Source of the DNA: CAYWNK01 sp047639615
Lineage (GTDB): Bacteria; Planctomycetota; UBA1135; GCA-002686595
Direction: 5' to 3'
Length of the DNA stretch: 9,928 nt
NCBI GenBank assembly: GCA_047639615.1
Contig: JBLIOL010000212.1
Span: forward strand, 1-9,928
The notes beneath the pieces were generated by a model, which did not search any database, was not told where the DNA came from, and saw nothing but the letters and a program-made list of their open reading frames with translations. Made by a program: the position numbers and the translations under genes. This document shows positions 1-6,956 of the stretch, in pieces. Numbering within the stretch: position 1 is the stretch's first letter; every line of letters starts with the position of its first letter.

Positions 1-1
1 C

Positions 2-52
2 CAACTCTTCCACTCGGTGAAGCCGAGCGACGCGGACCTCCTGCGCGAGTAG
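2..52 (+). CDS. nuoK: 3' end of probable NADH-quinone oxidoreductase subunit K (partial)
   Basis: These are the last 16 codons and TAG stop of a gene that begins before the window. The visible tail reads QLFHSVKPSDADLLRE. The reading frame is chosen by base composition: 15 of its 16 sense codons end in G or C, whereas the frame one base earlier gives a proline/arginine-rich shadow and the third frame meets TGA at once. NuoK is the small three-helix membrane subunit of complex I that helps form the proton path next to NuoA, NuoJ and NuoN; family members end in a short charged cytoplasmic tail with a D-x-L-x-x-L(R/K) flavour, which is loosely what is seen here. The main argument is position: nuoK normally lies directly before nuoL, and only 31 bases separate this stop from the nuoL start. 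The identity is inferred from context, since the helices lie outside the window. Confidence 0.55.
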   Translation, partial: QLFHSVKPSDADLLRE

Positions 53-83
53 CGCTGGCGTCCAACCTAGTCACTCAGCCGGT

Positions 84-2294
84 ATGAATACCCTCACCCT
101 CTTCGACTACAAGCTGCTTCTGGCGGTGCCCCTGATCCCAATGATCGGGTACGTGATCCAGATCTTCTTCGGGCGCTTCCTCCCGAGGAAGGGCGATTGG
201 ATGCTCACCGGCGGTATGGCCGTCGTGGCTGGCATCACGGTCTACATGTTCTTCAAGGCCATCGGCCATGATGCGGGCGTAGACAACCTGGTCCCCTTCT
301 TCAACGAGTCTGCTGCCACCGAAGGCGGACCTGTCTTCAACTGGCTGCACTCCTCCTCGGAGAAGTCCAGCGGCTCGACCGTCGTGGCCGGCATCCTGTA
401 CGACGGGCTCGCGGCCGCCATGTTGATGGTGGTGGGCGTGGTCTCCTTCTGCGTGCACCTCTTCTCGATGGGGTACATGAAGGGTGATCGCCGCTATCAC
501 ATCTTCTTCGCGAACATCTCGCTCTTCACCTTCGCCATGCTCGGCCTGGTGATCAGCGACAACATTCTGTTCCTGTTCATCTTCTGGGAGCTGATGGGAC
601 TCATGAGCTACCTGCTCATCGGTCACTTCTCCCAGGACCCCACCAGCCACCGCATCAAGCAAGCGGCCAAGGCCTGCAAGAAGGCCTTCATGACCACGCG
701 GGTGGGCGACACCTGCCTGCTCTTCGGCATGGCGATGGTCTACTTCCTGCTGCCGCGGGAATACAACGACCTGGTGAGCCAGGGCCTGATCACGGGCGAC
801 ACCGTCGAAGGCTCCTTCCGCTTCACCGAGATGTGGCGCATGACCTCGGAGGTGGTGACCAACGGCGGGGGCTATCCCACATGGCTCTCCATCGCGGGTC
901 TGTTCATGTTCGGCGGCACCATGGGCAAGTCGGCCCAGTTCCCGTTGCACGTCTGGCTGCCGGACGCCATGGAGGGCCCCACCCCGGTGTCGGCCATGAT
1001 CCACGCGGCGACCATGGTTGCGGCGGGCGTGTTCCTGCTGGGACGTATCTTCCCGCTGCTCAGCCCCGAGGTGCTCGGTGTTGTCACCGCCGTCGGCGCG
1101 GTGACCGCGATCTTCGCGGCGACCATCGGCTGTACGGTGTTCGATATTAAGGGAGTGCTGGCGTACTCCACCATTTCGCAGCTGGGCTTCATGGTGTGTG
1201 CCATCGGTACCGGTGGACTCGGCCTGGTCGCCGGTCTGTTCCACATGGTCACGCACGCCTTCTTCAAGGCCTGCCTGTTCATGTCCGCCGGCTCCGTGAT
1301 CCACGGCTGCCACCACGAGCAGGACATGCGCAAGATGGGTGGGCTTCGTAAGAAGATGCCGATCACCTTCGCGTGCATGTTTATCTGCACCCTGGCGATT
1401 GCGGGTATGCCGCTCTTTGCGGGCTTCTACTCGAAGGACCGCATCATCCAGTCGACTATCGAGCGCACCTTCTTCCGCGCAGCGGGTGAGGGTGGCGTGC
1501 CCTTCAACGGGGCCAGCTTCTTCGCGATCTTCGCTCTGGCGATCGCGGCGATGCTCACGACCTTCTACATGTTCCGCCTGATCTTCATGACCTTCTTCGG
1601 CGAGCCGAAGGATGAGCATATTCACGATCACGCGCATGAGTCGCCGCTCCCGATGGTTGCGGCCCTCGTGATCCTGGCGGCACTCGGAACCTTCGGTGGT
1701 CACTTCTGGCTCACGGGCGACCTGCTGAGCTCGAACGGTACCTGGTTCACCAATCTGCTCAGGTTCGAGAACATGTACCCGGGCGTTGATCTGACCCTGA
1801 TGAACACGAGTGTCATCGGTGAGGACAACGAGCACACCTCGCACAGCTTCGCCATGGGCATCTCCATCAGCGTCATGCTCATCGGCATGTTCGGCGCCTG
1901 GTGGATCTACTACAAGCGCAAGCTCGACCCGGCCAAGATCACCAGCGCCATGGGGCCGTTCTACGACCTCGCGCGCGACAAGTACTACGTCGACGAAGTC
2001 GTCGACTACGCGGTCATCGGCGGCACCTTGCGCCTGTCCAAGATTCAGAAGTGGATCGACGAGAACATCGTCGACGGTTTCGTGCTGCTCGTCGGCCGTA
2101 GCGGCCGCTCCATGGGCTTTATGGCCGCATGGATCGACGCGCACATCATCGACGGCTTCGTTCTCTGGGTGGGCAACACCACCCAAGCCTTTGGCTCGGT
2201 CATGCGTCTGTTCCAGACAGGTCGCATCCAGCAATACGTCTCATTCGCGGTGGGGGGTGCCCTCCTTTTGGCGGCCTTCCACCTGCTTGCCTGA
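84..2294 (+). CDS. nuoL: NADH-quinone oxidoreductase subunit L
   Basis: NuoL is the largest antiporter-like membrane subunit of complex I, at the distal end of the proton-pumping arm. The 736-residue product is a polytopic membrane protein with the expected signatures: F-W-E-L-M-G with the conserved glutamate at E169 (TM5), G-K-S-A-Q-F-P-L-H with the key lysine at K282 (TM7), F-D-I-K with K356 before A-Y-S-T-I-S-Q-L-G, H-A-F-F-K with K395, and G-M-P-L-F-A-G-F-Y-S-K-D near 441-452. A His-rich loop (about 514-520) precedes E-S-P-L-P-M, also typical. It is longer than the Escherichia coli protein (613 residues) through extra sequence near 70-100 and at the C-terminus, where a 26-residue unit occurs twice (657-704). 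The ATG at 84 has no Shine-Dalgarno sequence. The gap to nuoM is 45 bases, so the genes are probably cotranscribed. Confidence 0.97.
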   Translation: MNTLTLFDYKLLLAVPLIPMIGYVIQIFFGRFLPRKGDWMLTGGMAVVAGITVYMFFKAIGHDAGVDNLVPFFNESAATEGGPVFNWLHSSSEKSSGSTVVAGILYDGLAAAMLMVVGVVSFCVHLFSMGYMKGDRRYHIFFANISLFTFAMLGLVISDNILFLFIFWELMGLMSYLLIGHFSQDPTSHRIKQAAKACKKAFMTTRVGDTCLLFGMAMVYFLLPREYNDLVSQGLITGDTVEGSFRFTEMWRMTSEVVTNGGGYPTWLSIAGLFMFGGTMGKSAQFPLHVWLPDAMEGPTPVSAMIHAATMVAAGVFLLGRIFPLLSPEVLGVVTAVGAVTAIFAATIGCTVFDIKGVLAYSTISQLGFMVCAIGTGGLGLVAGLFHMVTHAFFKACLFMSAGSVIHGCHHEQDMRKMGGLRKKMPITFACMFICTLAIAGMPLFAGFYSKDRIIQSTIERTFFRAAGEGGVPFNGASFFAIFALAIAAMLTTFYMFRLIFMTFFGEPKDEHIHDHAHESPLPMVAALVILAALGTFGGHFWLTGDLLSSNGTWFTNLLRFENMYPGVDLTLMNTSVIGEDNEHTSHSFAMGISISVMLIGMFGAWWIYYKRKLDPAKITSAMGPFYDLARDKYYVDEVVDYAVIGGTLRLSKIQKWIDENIVDGFVLLVGRSGRSMGFMAAWIDAHIIDGFVLWVGNTTQAFGSVMRLFQTGRIQQYVSFAVGGALLLAAFHLLA
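2052..2195 (+). repeat. Tandem 78-bp/26-residue duplication inside nuoL
   Basis: Two copies of a W-I-D-x-x-I-x-D-G-F-V-L-x-V-G-x(6)-G unit lie at residues 657-678 and 683-704 of NuoL, offset by exactly 26 residues (78 bp, copies starting at 2052 and 2130). Many codons match between copies, including the TGG-ATC-GAC start. Single D-G-x-V-x-x-x-G segments are normal in the C-terminal region of NuoL proteins, where a lateral helix and last membrane helix follow; the second copy is what stands out. It probably lengthens the amphipathic C-terminal part before the final Q-T-G-R-x-Q-x-Y stretch (2215-2238). Confidence 0.75.
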
Positions 2295-2339
2295 TCCCCT
2301 CCACGCAGGCTTCCCGCCGCACCCCTCCCCTCGACAGTC

Positions 2340-3917
2340 ATGGACCATTTCACGGTCGTTTCCGAATCTACGATCCTCTCCTGGATCACCTTCATTCCGC
2401 TGATCGGAATGGTGGCAGTGATGTTCTCCCCCAAGGAGAACCTCATGCCCGCCAAGCTGATCGCCGGGGTGGCGACCTTCATTCCGCTCGTCCTAGCCAC
2501 TTGGATGTACTTCCAGGGCTTCGACAAGACGGCTGTGGGTTATCAGATGACCCAAGAGACCCCCTGGATCACGGTTGGCACTTTCGAAGTGTTCTACCGC
2601 GTGGGGATCGATGGCTTGTCCTTGCCGCTGGTGTGGCTAACGACGCTGCTGCTGTTCATCGCCGTGCCGGCGAGTGAGACGGTGCCGCGCCTGTCGAAGG
2701 CTTACTTCGCCCTGCTGCTGCTGCTGGAAGTGGGCATCCTCGGAGTGTTCATATCGCTGGACTACTTCCTCTTCTATGTGTTCTGGGAGATCATGCTCCT
2801 GCCGATGTACTTCCTCATCGGTATCTGGGGTGGTCCGCGCCGCGAGTACGCCGCGATCAAGTTCTTCCTCTACACCCTGGCTGGCTCCGTGCTGATGCTG
2901 GTGGCCTTGGCCGCCATGTACTTGGACCAGGGCACCTGGTCGATCCCGGCCATGATGGCCGTCGGTGGCGCGGGTGGTTGGACCGGTCCGACCTTGCTCG
3001 GGATGGAGTTCACAACGTGGGTCTTCTGGTTCCTGTTCGTGGCCTTTGCGATCAAGATCCCTGCCTTCCCCTTCCACACCTGGCTGCCTGACGCTCACGT
3101 GCAGGCACCCACGCCGATCTCGGTCATCCTGGCCGGCATCCTGCTCAAGCTGGGTGGCTATGGCTTGATCCGTGGCTGCTTCCCGATCGTGCCCGAGGCC
3201 TTCAGGGACAACGCCCTGACGCTCGGAGTACTGGGTGTAATCGCCATCGTCTACGGTGCGTACGTGGCCCTGGGCCAGTCGGACTTCAAGAAGATGGTGG
3301 CCTACTCCTCCGTGAGTCACATGGGCTTCGTGGTGTTGGGCATGGCCGCACTGACCGAGTGGGGCATGAGCGGCGCAGCGCTGCAGATGTTCAACCACGG
3401 CACCAGCGCCGCCGCCTGCTTCCTTGTGGTTGGCGTGATCTACGATCGCGCACACCACCGCGACCTGAACGCCTTCGGCGGCTTGGCTCAGGTCATGCCC
3501 CGCTACTGGGCGCTGTCCACGGTTGCCTTCTTCGCTTCGCTGGGCTTGCCCGGCATGGCGGGCTTCGTGTCCGAGGCCATGACCCTGGTTGGTTCCTTCC
3601 AGTCCACGGTCGGTCTCTCCGCTGAGCAGTTGGCTGCCGGCGACACCATCTTTGGCCCTTACCAGTGGCTAGTGATGGGCGCCTGCCTCGGCATCGTGCT
3701 GACGGCTGCGTACATCCTCTGGGCTCTGCAGCGTGTCTTCCTTGGCCCGCTCAACGAGCGCTACAAGGACTACACGGACATCAGCGTACGGGAGATCTTC
3801 TGCCAAGCGCCGTTGCTCTTCCTGTGCCTGGCGCTGGGCGTCTTCCCCTTCTACCTGCTCGATTGGATGGACGTCAGTGTGGTCGAGCTCATGAGGCTCT
3901 TGGCCGTCACTGGCTGA
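2340..3917 (+). CDS. nuoM: NADH-quinone oxidoreductase subunit M
   Basis: NuoM is the middle antiporter-like subunit of complex I and carries one of the proton channels. The 525-residue length is close to the usual family length (about 500). Visible signatures are F-Y-V-F-W-E-I-M-L-L-P with the TM5 glutamate at E150, A-F-A-I-K-I-P with the TM7 lysine at K239, the strongly conserved P-F-H-T-W-L-P-D-A-H-x-x-A-P-T block at 244-258, K270 in the next helix (I-L-L-K-L-G-G-Y-G), A-Y-S-S-V-S-H-M-G at 321-329, F-N-H-G at 351-354, and L-P-G-M-A-G-F-V-S-E with the distal glutamate at E412. All residues expected for proton transfer are present, so the protein looks functional. It starts at an ATG 45 bases after nuoL, without a Shine-Dalgarno sequence, ends in TGA, and is followed 22 bases later by nuoN in the same operon. 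Confidence 0.97.
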   Translation: MDHFTVVSESTILSWITFIPLIGMVAVMFSPKENLMPAKLIAGVATFIPLVLATWMYFQGFDKTAVGYQMTQETPWITVGTFEVFYRVGIDGLSLPLVWLTTLLLFIAVPASETVPRLSKAYFALLLLLEVGILGVFISLDYFLFYVFWEIMLLPMYFLIGIWGGPRREYAAIKFFLYTLAGSVLMLVALAAMYLDQGTWSIPAMMAVGGAGGWTGPTLLGMEFTTWVFWFLFVAFAIKIPAFPFHTWLPDAHVQAPTPISVILAGILLKLGGYGLIRGCFPIVPEAFRDNALTLGVLGVIAIVYGAYVALGQSDFKKMVAYSSVSHMGFVVLGMAALTEWGMSGAALQMFNHGTSAAACFLVVGVIYDRAHHRDLNAFGGLAQVMPRYWALSTVAFFASLGLPGMAGFVSEAMTLVGSFQSTVGLSAEQLAAGDTIFGPYQWLVMGACLGIVLTAAYILWALQRVFLGPLNERYKDYTDISVREIFCQAPLLFLCLALGVFPFYLLDWMDVSVVELMRLLAVTG

Positions 3918-3939
3918 GCCAGCTGGGTATTCCAACGTG

Positions 3940-5466
3940 ATGATTTCCGGACTCGCCGTAACAGACATCCACTGGAAGGGCATCGGGCTACTAGCGCCTG
4001 AGCTCTGCCTGGTGGTCGTGTCCCTCATAGTCTTGGTGCAGGATCTGGTCCAAAAGGGCCGGGACTGCTGGAAGATTGGCGCCGTCAGCCTGATCGGCCT
4101 CGGCATCACCGCCCTGCTACTGCTGCAGGGTCGTGGAACCCACGACACGGCCTTCGGGCTGGTCCAGATCGACGACTTCGGCAACTTCTTCAAGTTGTTC
4201 ACGGTCGGCTCTTTGGCGGTTGTGATGTTCTTCGTGATGCAGGATCGCCGCGAGAAGAAGCACGACATCGGGGAGTACTTCTTCCTGCTGCTCGGTGCTG
4301 CTGTCGGCATCTTCTTCATGGTGGGCACGAACAACTTGCTGTTGCTCATGCTCGGCCTCGAGCTGCTCTCCTTGGCTAGCTACGCACTGGCGGGCTTCCA
4401 CAAGGGCGAGAAGCGCTCCGCGGAAGCAGCCATGAAGTACGTGGTCTTCGGCGGTCTGTCCGCCGGCGTCATGCTCTTCGGTATCAGCCTGCTCTACGGC
4501 GCCACCGGTACCTTGGACCTGGCTGTGATGGCGGGTATCCCCGGCGCCGAGGGCGAAGGTCTGACGCGCTCCCTGGGTGTGGCCATTACCGAAGCCCCCG
4601 GCTTGGTGGCGATCGCCATGGTCATGATCTTGGGCGGCTTCGCCTTCAAGCTCTCCGTGGCACCCTTCCACTTCTGGGCACCGGACGTCTACGAAGGCGC
4701 GCCCATGCCGGTCACGACCTTCCTGGCGGTGGGTTCCAAGGCTGCGGGCTTCGGCGCGCTCCTGCGCTTCATCGCCGTGCTGTTCGTCTCGCCCTCGGGC
4801 CAGGCGGCCGTGGCGGAATACGGCGTGCAGCTGGGTCAACTGTTGGGCCTGATGGCCGCGGCGACCATGACCCTCGGCAACCTGGCGGCCCTGCGCCAGG
4901 ACAGCGTCAAGCGCATGTTGGCTTACTCGGCTGTGGCTCACGCGGGCTATGTGCTGGTGGGCGTGGCAGCCATGAACGTGGCCGGCTTCGAGGCCGCCAT
5001 GTTCTACCTGGCCGCCTACTACTTCATGAACCTGGGCGCCTTCGGCTTCATGCTCTACTTCGCAGGTGTCACGGGCCAAGAGACCTTCGCCAGCCTGCGC
5101 GGCATGGGTCGCAAGTGTCCCTTGATGGCCGTGCCCATGGTGGTCTTCCTGGTGAGCCTCACGGGCCTGCCGCCGACCATCGGCTTCGCGGGCAAGCTCG
5201 CGTTGATCCGGGCCGGCATGGGCGCCGACCTGGGCTGGCTCGTGATGGTGCTGGTCGCCAACTCGGTGGTCTCGCTCTACTACTACATGCGCGTGATCAA
5301 GGAGCTCTTCCTCAAGGAAGCGCCCGAAGGCGAGGCCCCGGCCCCGCAGAAGCCCTTGGCCATCTTTCTGGTTGCCATGGCGAGCCTGACCGTGATCTTT
5401 GGCCTGTGGTTCACGCCCCTCATGCAGTGGGCTAACGACAGCATGGACCTGATCACCGGCCTCTAG
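3940..5466 (+). CDS. nuoN: NADH-quinone oxidoreductase subunit N
   Basis: NuoN is the third antiporter-like subunit of complex I, next to NuoK in the membrane arm. The 508-residue product (counted from the ATG at 3940) has L-G-L-E-L-L-S-L-A-S-Y-A with the TM5 glutamate at E141, G-F-A-F-K-L-S-V-A-P-F-H-F-W-A-P-D-V-Y-E-G with the TM7 lysine at K237, G-S-K-A-A-G with K267, R-M-L-A-Y-S-A-V-A-H-A-G-Y, and L-P-P-T-I-G-F-A-G-K with K419, all standard for the family. A GTG directly before the ATG (3937) is an equally possible start and would add one residue; neither has a Shine-Dalgarno sequence. The gap after nuoM is only 22 bases. It is the last gene of the nuo operon: a strong hairpin follows 19 bases after its TAG. 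Confidence 0.97.
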   Translation: MISGLAVTDIHWKGIGLLAPELCLVVVSLIVLVQDLVQKGRDCWKIGAVSLIGLGITALLLLQGRGTHDTAFGLVQIDDFGNFFKLFTVGSLAVVMFFVMQDRREKKHDIGEYFFLLLGAAVGIFFMVGTNNLLLLMLGLELLSLASYALAGFHKGEKRSAEAAMKYVVFGGLSAGVMLFGISLLYGATGTLDLAVMAGIPGAEGEGLTRSLGVAITEAPGLVAIAMVMILGGFAFKLSVAPFHFWAPDVYEGAPMPVTTFLAVGSKAAGFGALLRFIAVLFVSPSGQAAVAEYGVQLGQLLGLMAAATMTLGNLAALRQDSVKRMLAYSAVAHAGYVLVGVAAMNVAGFEAAMFYLAAYYFMNLGAFGFMLYFAGVTGQETFASLRGMGRKCPLMAVPMVVFLVSLTGLPPTIGFAGKLALIRAGMGADLGWLVMVLVANSVVSLYYYMRVIKELFLKEAPEGEAPAPQKPLAIFLVAMASLTVIFGLWFTPLMQWANDSMDLITGL

Positions 5467-5485
5467 TCGGAACGCGATCCCTTCG

Positions 5486-5519
5486 GAAGGCGGGCTCCCC
5501 TGATGGGGAGCCCCCCTTC
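5486..5519 (+). terminator. Intrinsic terminator closing the nuo operon
   Basis: GGCTCCCC (5493-5500), a TGAT loop and GGGGAGCC (5505-5512) form a perfect 8-bp stem. It extends outward by G5492-C5513, a C/C mismatch, and a further five pairs, GAAGG (5486-5490) with CCTTC (5515-5519). The tail (TGCTATTT) is only partly T-rich. It lies 19 bases after the nuoN stop and before the next start at 5561, so it separates the nuo operon from the putative selenoprotein gene. Confidence 0.85.
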
Positions 5520-5560
5520 TGCTATTTCGGGTTCTGGCGGTTGGGACTACTCTGGTTGCT

Positions 5561-6772
5561 ATGGTCTTCGCCCCTAGCATCGCCCTCGCCTCCCTCGCCT
5601 TACTCCAGTCTGCTCCGGCCAAGGTGGCGGAAGTGCCAGTGGTCACGGCGGAGAACTTGGCAGCCATCGTCGCGGCGGTTGTGCCGGGTGAGGACGAGCT
5701 GAAGTGGCGCTCGATCCCTTGGCGTCCCACCCTGTTCGATGGGTTGCAAGATGGAGCCGAGGAGCGGCGGCCGGTGCTGCTGTGGGCCATGAATGGTCAT
5801 CCCCTGGGGACGACCTGAAACAATGGTGTGATCGACCGGCAGTTGGCCTGGTCGGACGCTCGCTTGCAGACTTTGATGCAACGCTTCGTGCCCTGTGCGG
5901 ACGAGGTCACTCATCTGCAACGTGCCCAGACGACGGCGGCCAAGCTCTTCCAGAGTTTCTGTGAAGAGGGGCACTATGGGGGGCGCACCAAGCCGACCCC
6001 CACCCGTCAGGGTATTTACGCCGTGACCCCGTCGGGCAAGCTGCTCGGTTCCTGGAACAGTCGCAACGTGGAGTATGTGGCGCTGCAGATGACGGCTGCC
6101 CTGGCGGCCTGGGATGCCCTCGATGATGCGCAGCGCTACCCGCGCGCAAGGCTCACCTCAGGGCCACGAGCGGAGGATCACTACCCCGAGGATGGGTTGG
6201 TACTGCAGGTCTTTACGCGCGACATTGGGCGCAGCGCCGGCGACGGCGGAGATTGGCGGCAGGCTGCTTGGAATCTAGACCATCTATGGCTGTCCGATTC
6301 GGAAGCGCGCGCCCTCGCTGAGGGCGCTCTTCCCGAGGCCGCCGCGCAACGCTTGGTGCGGCTGCACGGCCGGGATAATGTGCGCGGACAGACTCCTCAC
6401 TTTCCTCGTGAGGGGGTCACGAGCGCGACCCTAAGCGTGAGTGGTAGCCTTCGCGATGGGAGCATTCAGCACCTGATCCTGACGGGCGAGGGGCAGGCAT
6501 CCACCACCGGGAAGTGGTCGACCGGGAAGGCGAGCGCTGGTGAGGTTGAGCGCACGCGCTCCTTCGGTGGCAGCATGTACGGCAAGGCGACCTGGAATGG
6601 GGAACGCTTCACCGCCTTCGAACTGGCCTGGACCGGTCTGCGCAGCGGAGCCACCAAGTACAACCAGCGCGGGGATGACCAGGCTCCGGCGCCCATGGCC
6701 GTCGTCTTCCAGTTGGCCTCCCCGAATGATCGCGTGGCGCCCTCGCGCTTCTGGGACTACGGCTGGCGCTAG
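5561..6772 (+). CDS. Putative selenoprotein: thioredoxin-like domain plus C-terminal domain of unknown function, in-frame TGA at codon 86
   Basis: I read this as one 403-residue gene through the TGA at 5816-5818. Frames 5561-5818 and 5828-6772 share one frame, and there is no other stop between them. The first has a weakly hydrophobic N-terminus (F-A-P-S-I-A-L-A-S-L-A-L-L, possible signal peptide lacking a basic start), W-R-S-I-P-W at 49-54, then R-P-V-L-L-W-A-M-N-G-H-P-L-G-T-T just before the TGA (U86). After it come N-N-G-V, a helix, F-V-P-C (C112), C134, and P-T-R-Q-G-I-Y-A-V-T-P-S-G-K-L-L-G-S (147-164), resembling a cis-proline (P147) and the last two strands of a thioredoxin fold. Residues about 207-401, with D-N-V-R-G-Q-T-P and F-T-A-F-E-L-A, form a domain I do not recognise. 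C112 and C134 are the only cysteines. A thiol-redox role is inferred. The ATG at 5561 is the only ATG/GTG/TTG in frame after the terminator. Alternatives are a nonsense mutation or a sequencing error at a Cys/Trp codon. Confidence 0.75.
5816..5818 (+). other. Candidate selenocysteine codon (TGA)
   Basis: This in-frame TGA falls in the context C-C-C-C-T-G-G-G-G-A-C-G-A-C-C-TGA-AAC-AAT-GGT and would encode U86 of the 403-residue protein. It lies directly after a hydrophobic beta-strand-like segment (V-L-L-W-A-M), where thioredoxin-fold proteins carry their reactive Cys or Sec. TGA is an ordinary stop in this genome (nuoL and nuoM end with it), so recoding would need a local signal such as the hairpin just downstream. 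Confidence 0.72.
5832..5855 (+). promoter_or_regulatory. Candidate bacterial SECIS hairpin
   Basis: UCGACC (5832-5837) pairs with GGUCGG (5850-5855), and GGC (5838-5840) pairs with GCC (5846-5848). This gives nine pairs (one is U-G) with one bulged U (5849) and a five-base loop AGUUG (5841-5845). In bacteria the SelB-binding element lies inside the coding region just after the UGA, with its apical loop about 16-37 nt downstream and a G in the first two loop bases. Here the loop starts 22 nt after the UGA and its second base is G. A bulged U near the loop also occurs in the E. coli fdhF element, there on the 5' side. The fold was found by eye and was not scored. Confidence 0.6.
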
Positions 6773-6774
6773 GC

Positions 6775-6795
6775 GCGGGCCGAGCTGGGCCTCGC
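6775..6795 (+). terminator. Possible weak terminator hairpin after the selenoprotein gene
   Basis: GCGGGCC (6775-6781) can pair with GGCC (6788-6791) and CGC (6793-6795) around one bulged T and a six-base loop. It begins 2 bases after the TAG at 6770-6772, but no T-run follows, so it may be a Rho-independent terminator of low strength or simply GC-rich sequence. The rest of 6796-6956 holds no gene that I can support and no clear promoter. Confidence 0.3.
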
Positions 6796-6956
6796 TCTAA
6801 GCTGCCGCAGAACCTGGCTCATACCTATCGCAGACGGGCAGGGGGGCGCCCGCGGGCCTCAAATGGGTGACCCTGGGATCCTCACACGTGCTGAACGTGA
6901 CAGGGACAATTGTGGGTGTAGGTTGTGCGGGTCCGCCAACCCAAACAACGCTACAC

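Noticed and set aside
75..2234. Long minus-strand open frame (719 codons) opposite nuoL
   Set aside because: It is the antisense shadow of a GC-rich gene; its product is highly charged, rich in H, E, D, R and without any recognisable motif, while nuoL on the + strand has all family residues.
4117..5790. Long minus-strand open frame (557 codons) opposite nuoN
   Set aside because: Same shadow effect: low-complexity H/E/Q/D-rich product, runs through the terminator and into the selenoprotein gene.
5816..5818. TGA as tryptophan (code change) or a simple pseudogene
   Set aside because: nuoL and nuoM end in TGA, so it is not reassigned. A nonsense mutation remains possible, but the rest of the frame is clean, keeps normal codon use, and a SECIS-like hairpin follows; not excluded, only ranked lower.
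5828..6772. Independent 314-residue gene starting at GTG 5828
   Set aside because: Starts nine bases after the TGA, in the same frame as the preceding frame, with no Shine-Dalgarno sequence, in the middle of a thioredoxin-like fold; read-through explains both parts better.
6867..6956. GTG start at 6867 for the propeller gene
   Set aside because: It would place 30 polar residues before a good signal peptide that begins at the ATG at 6957.
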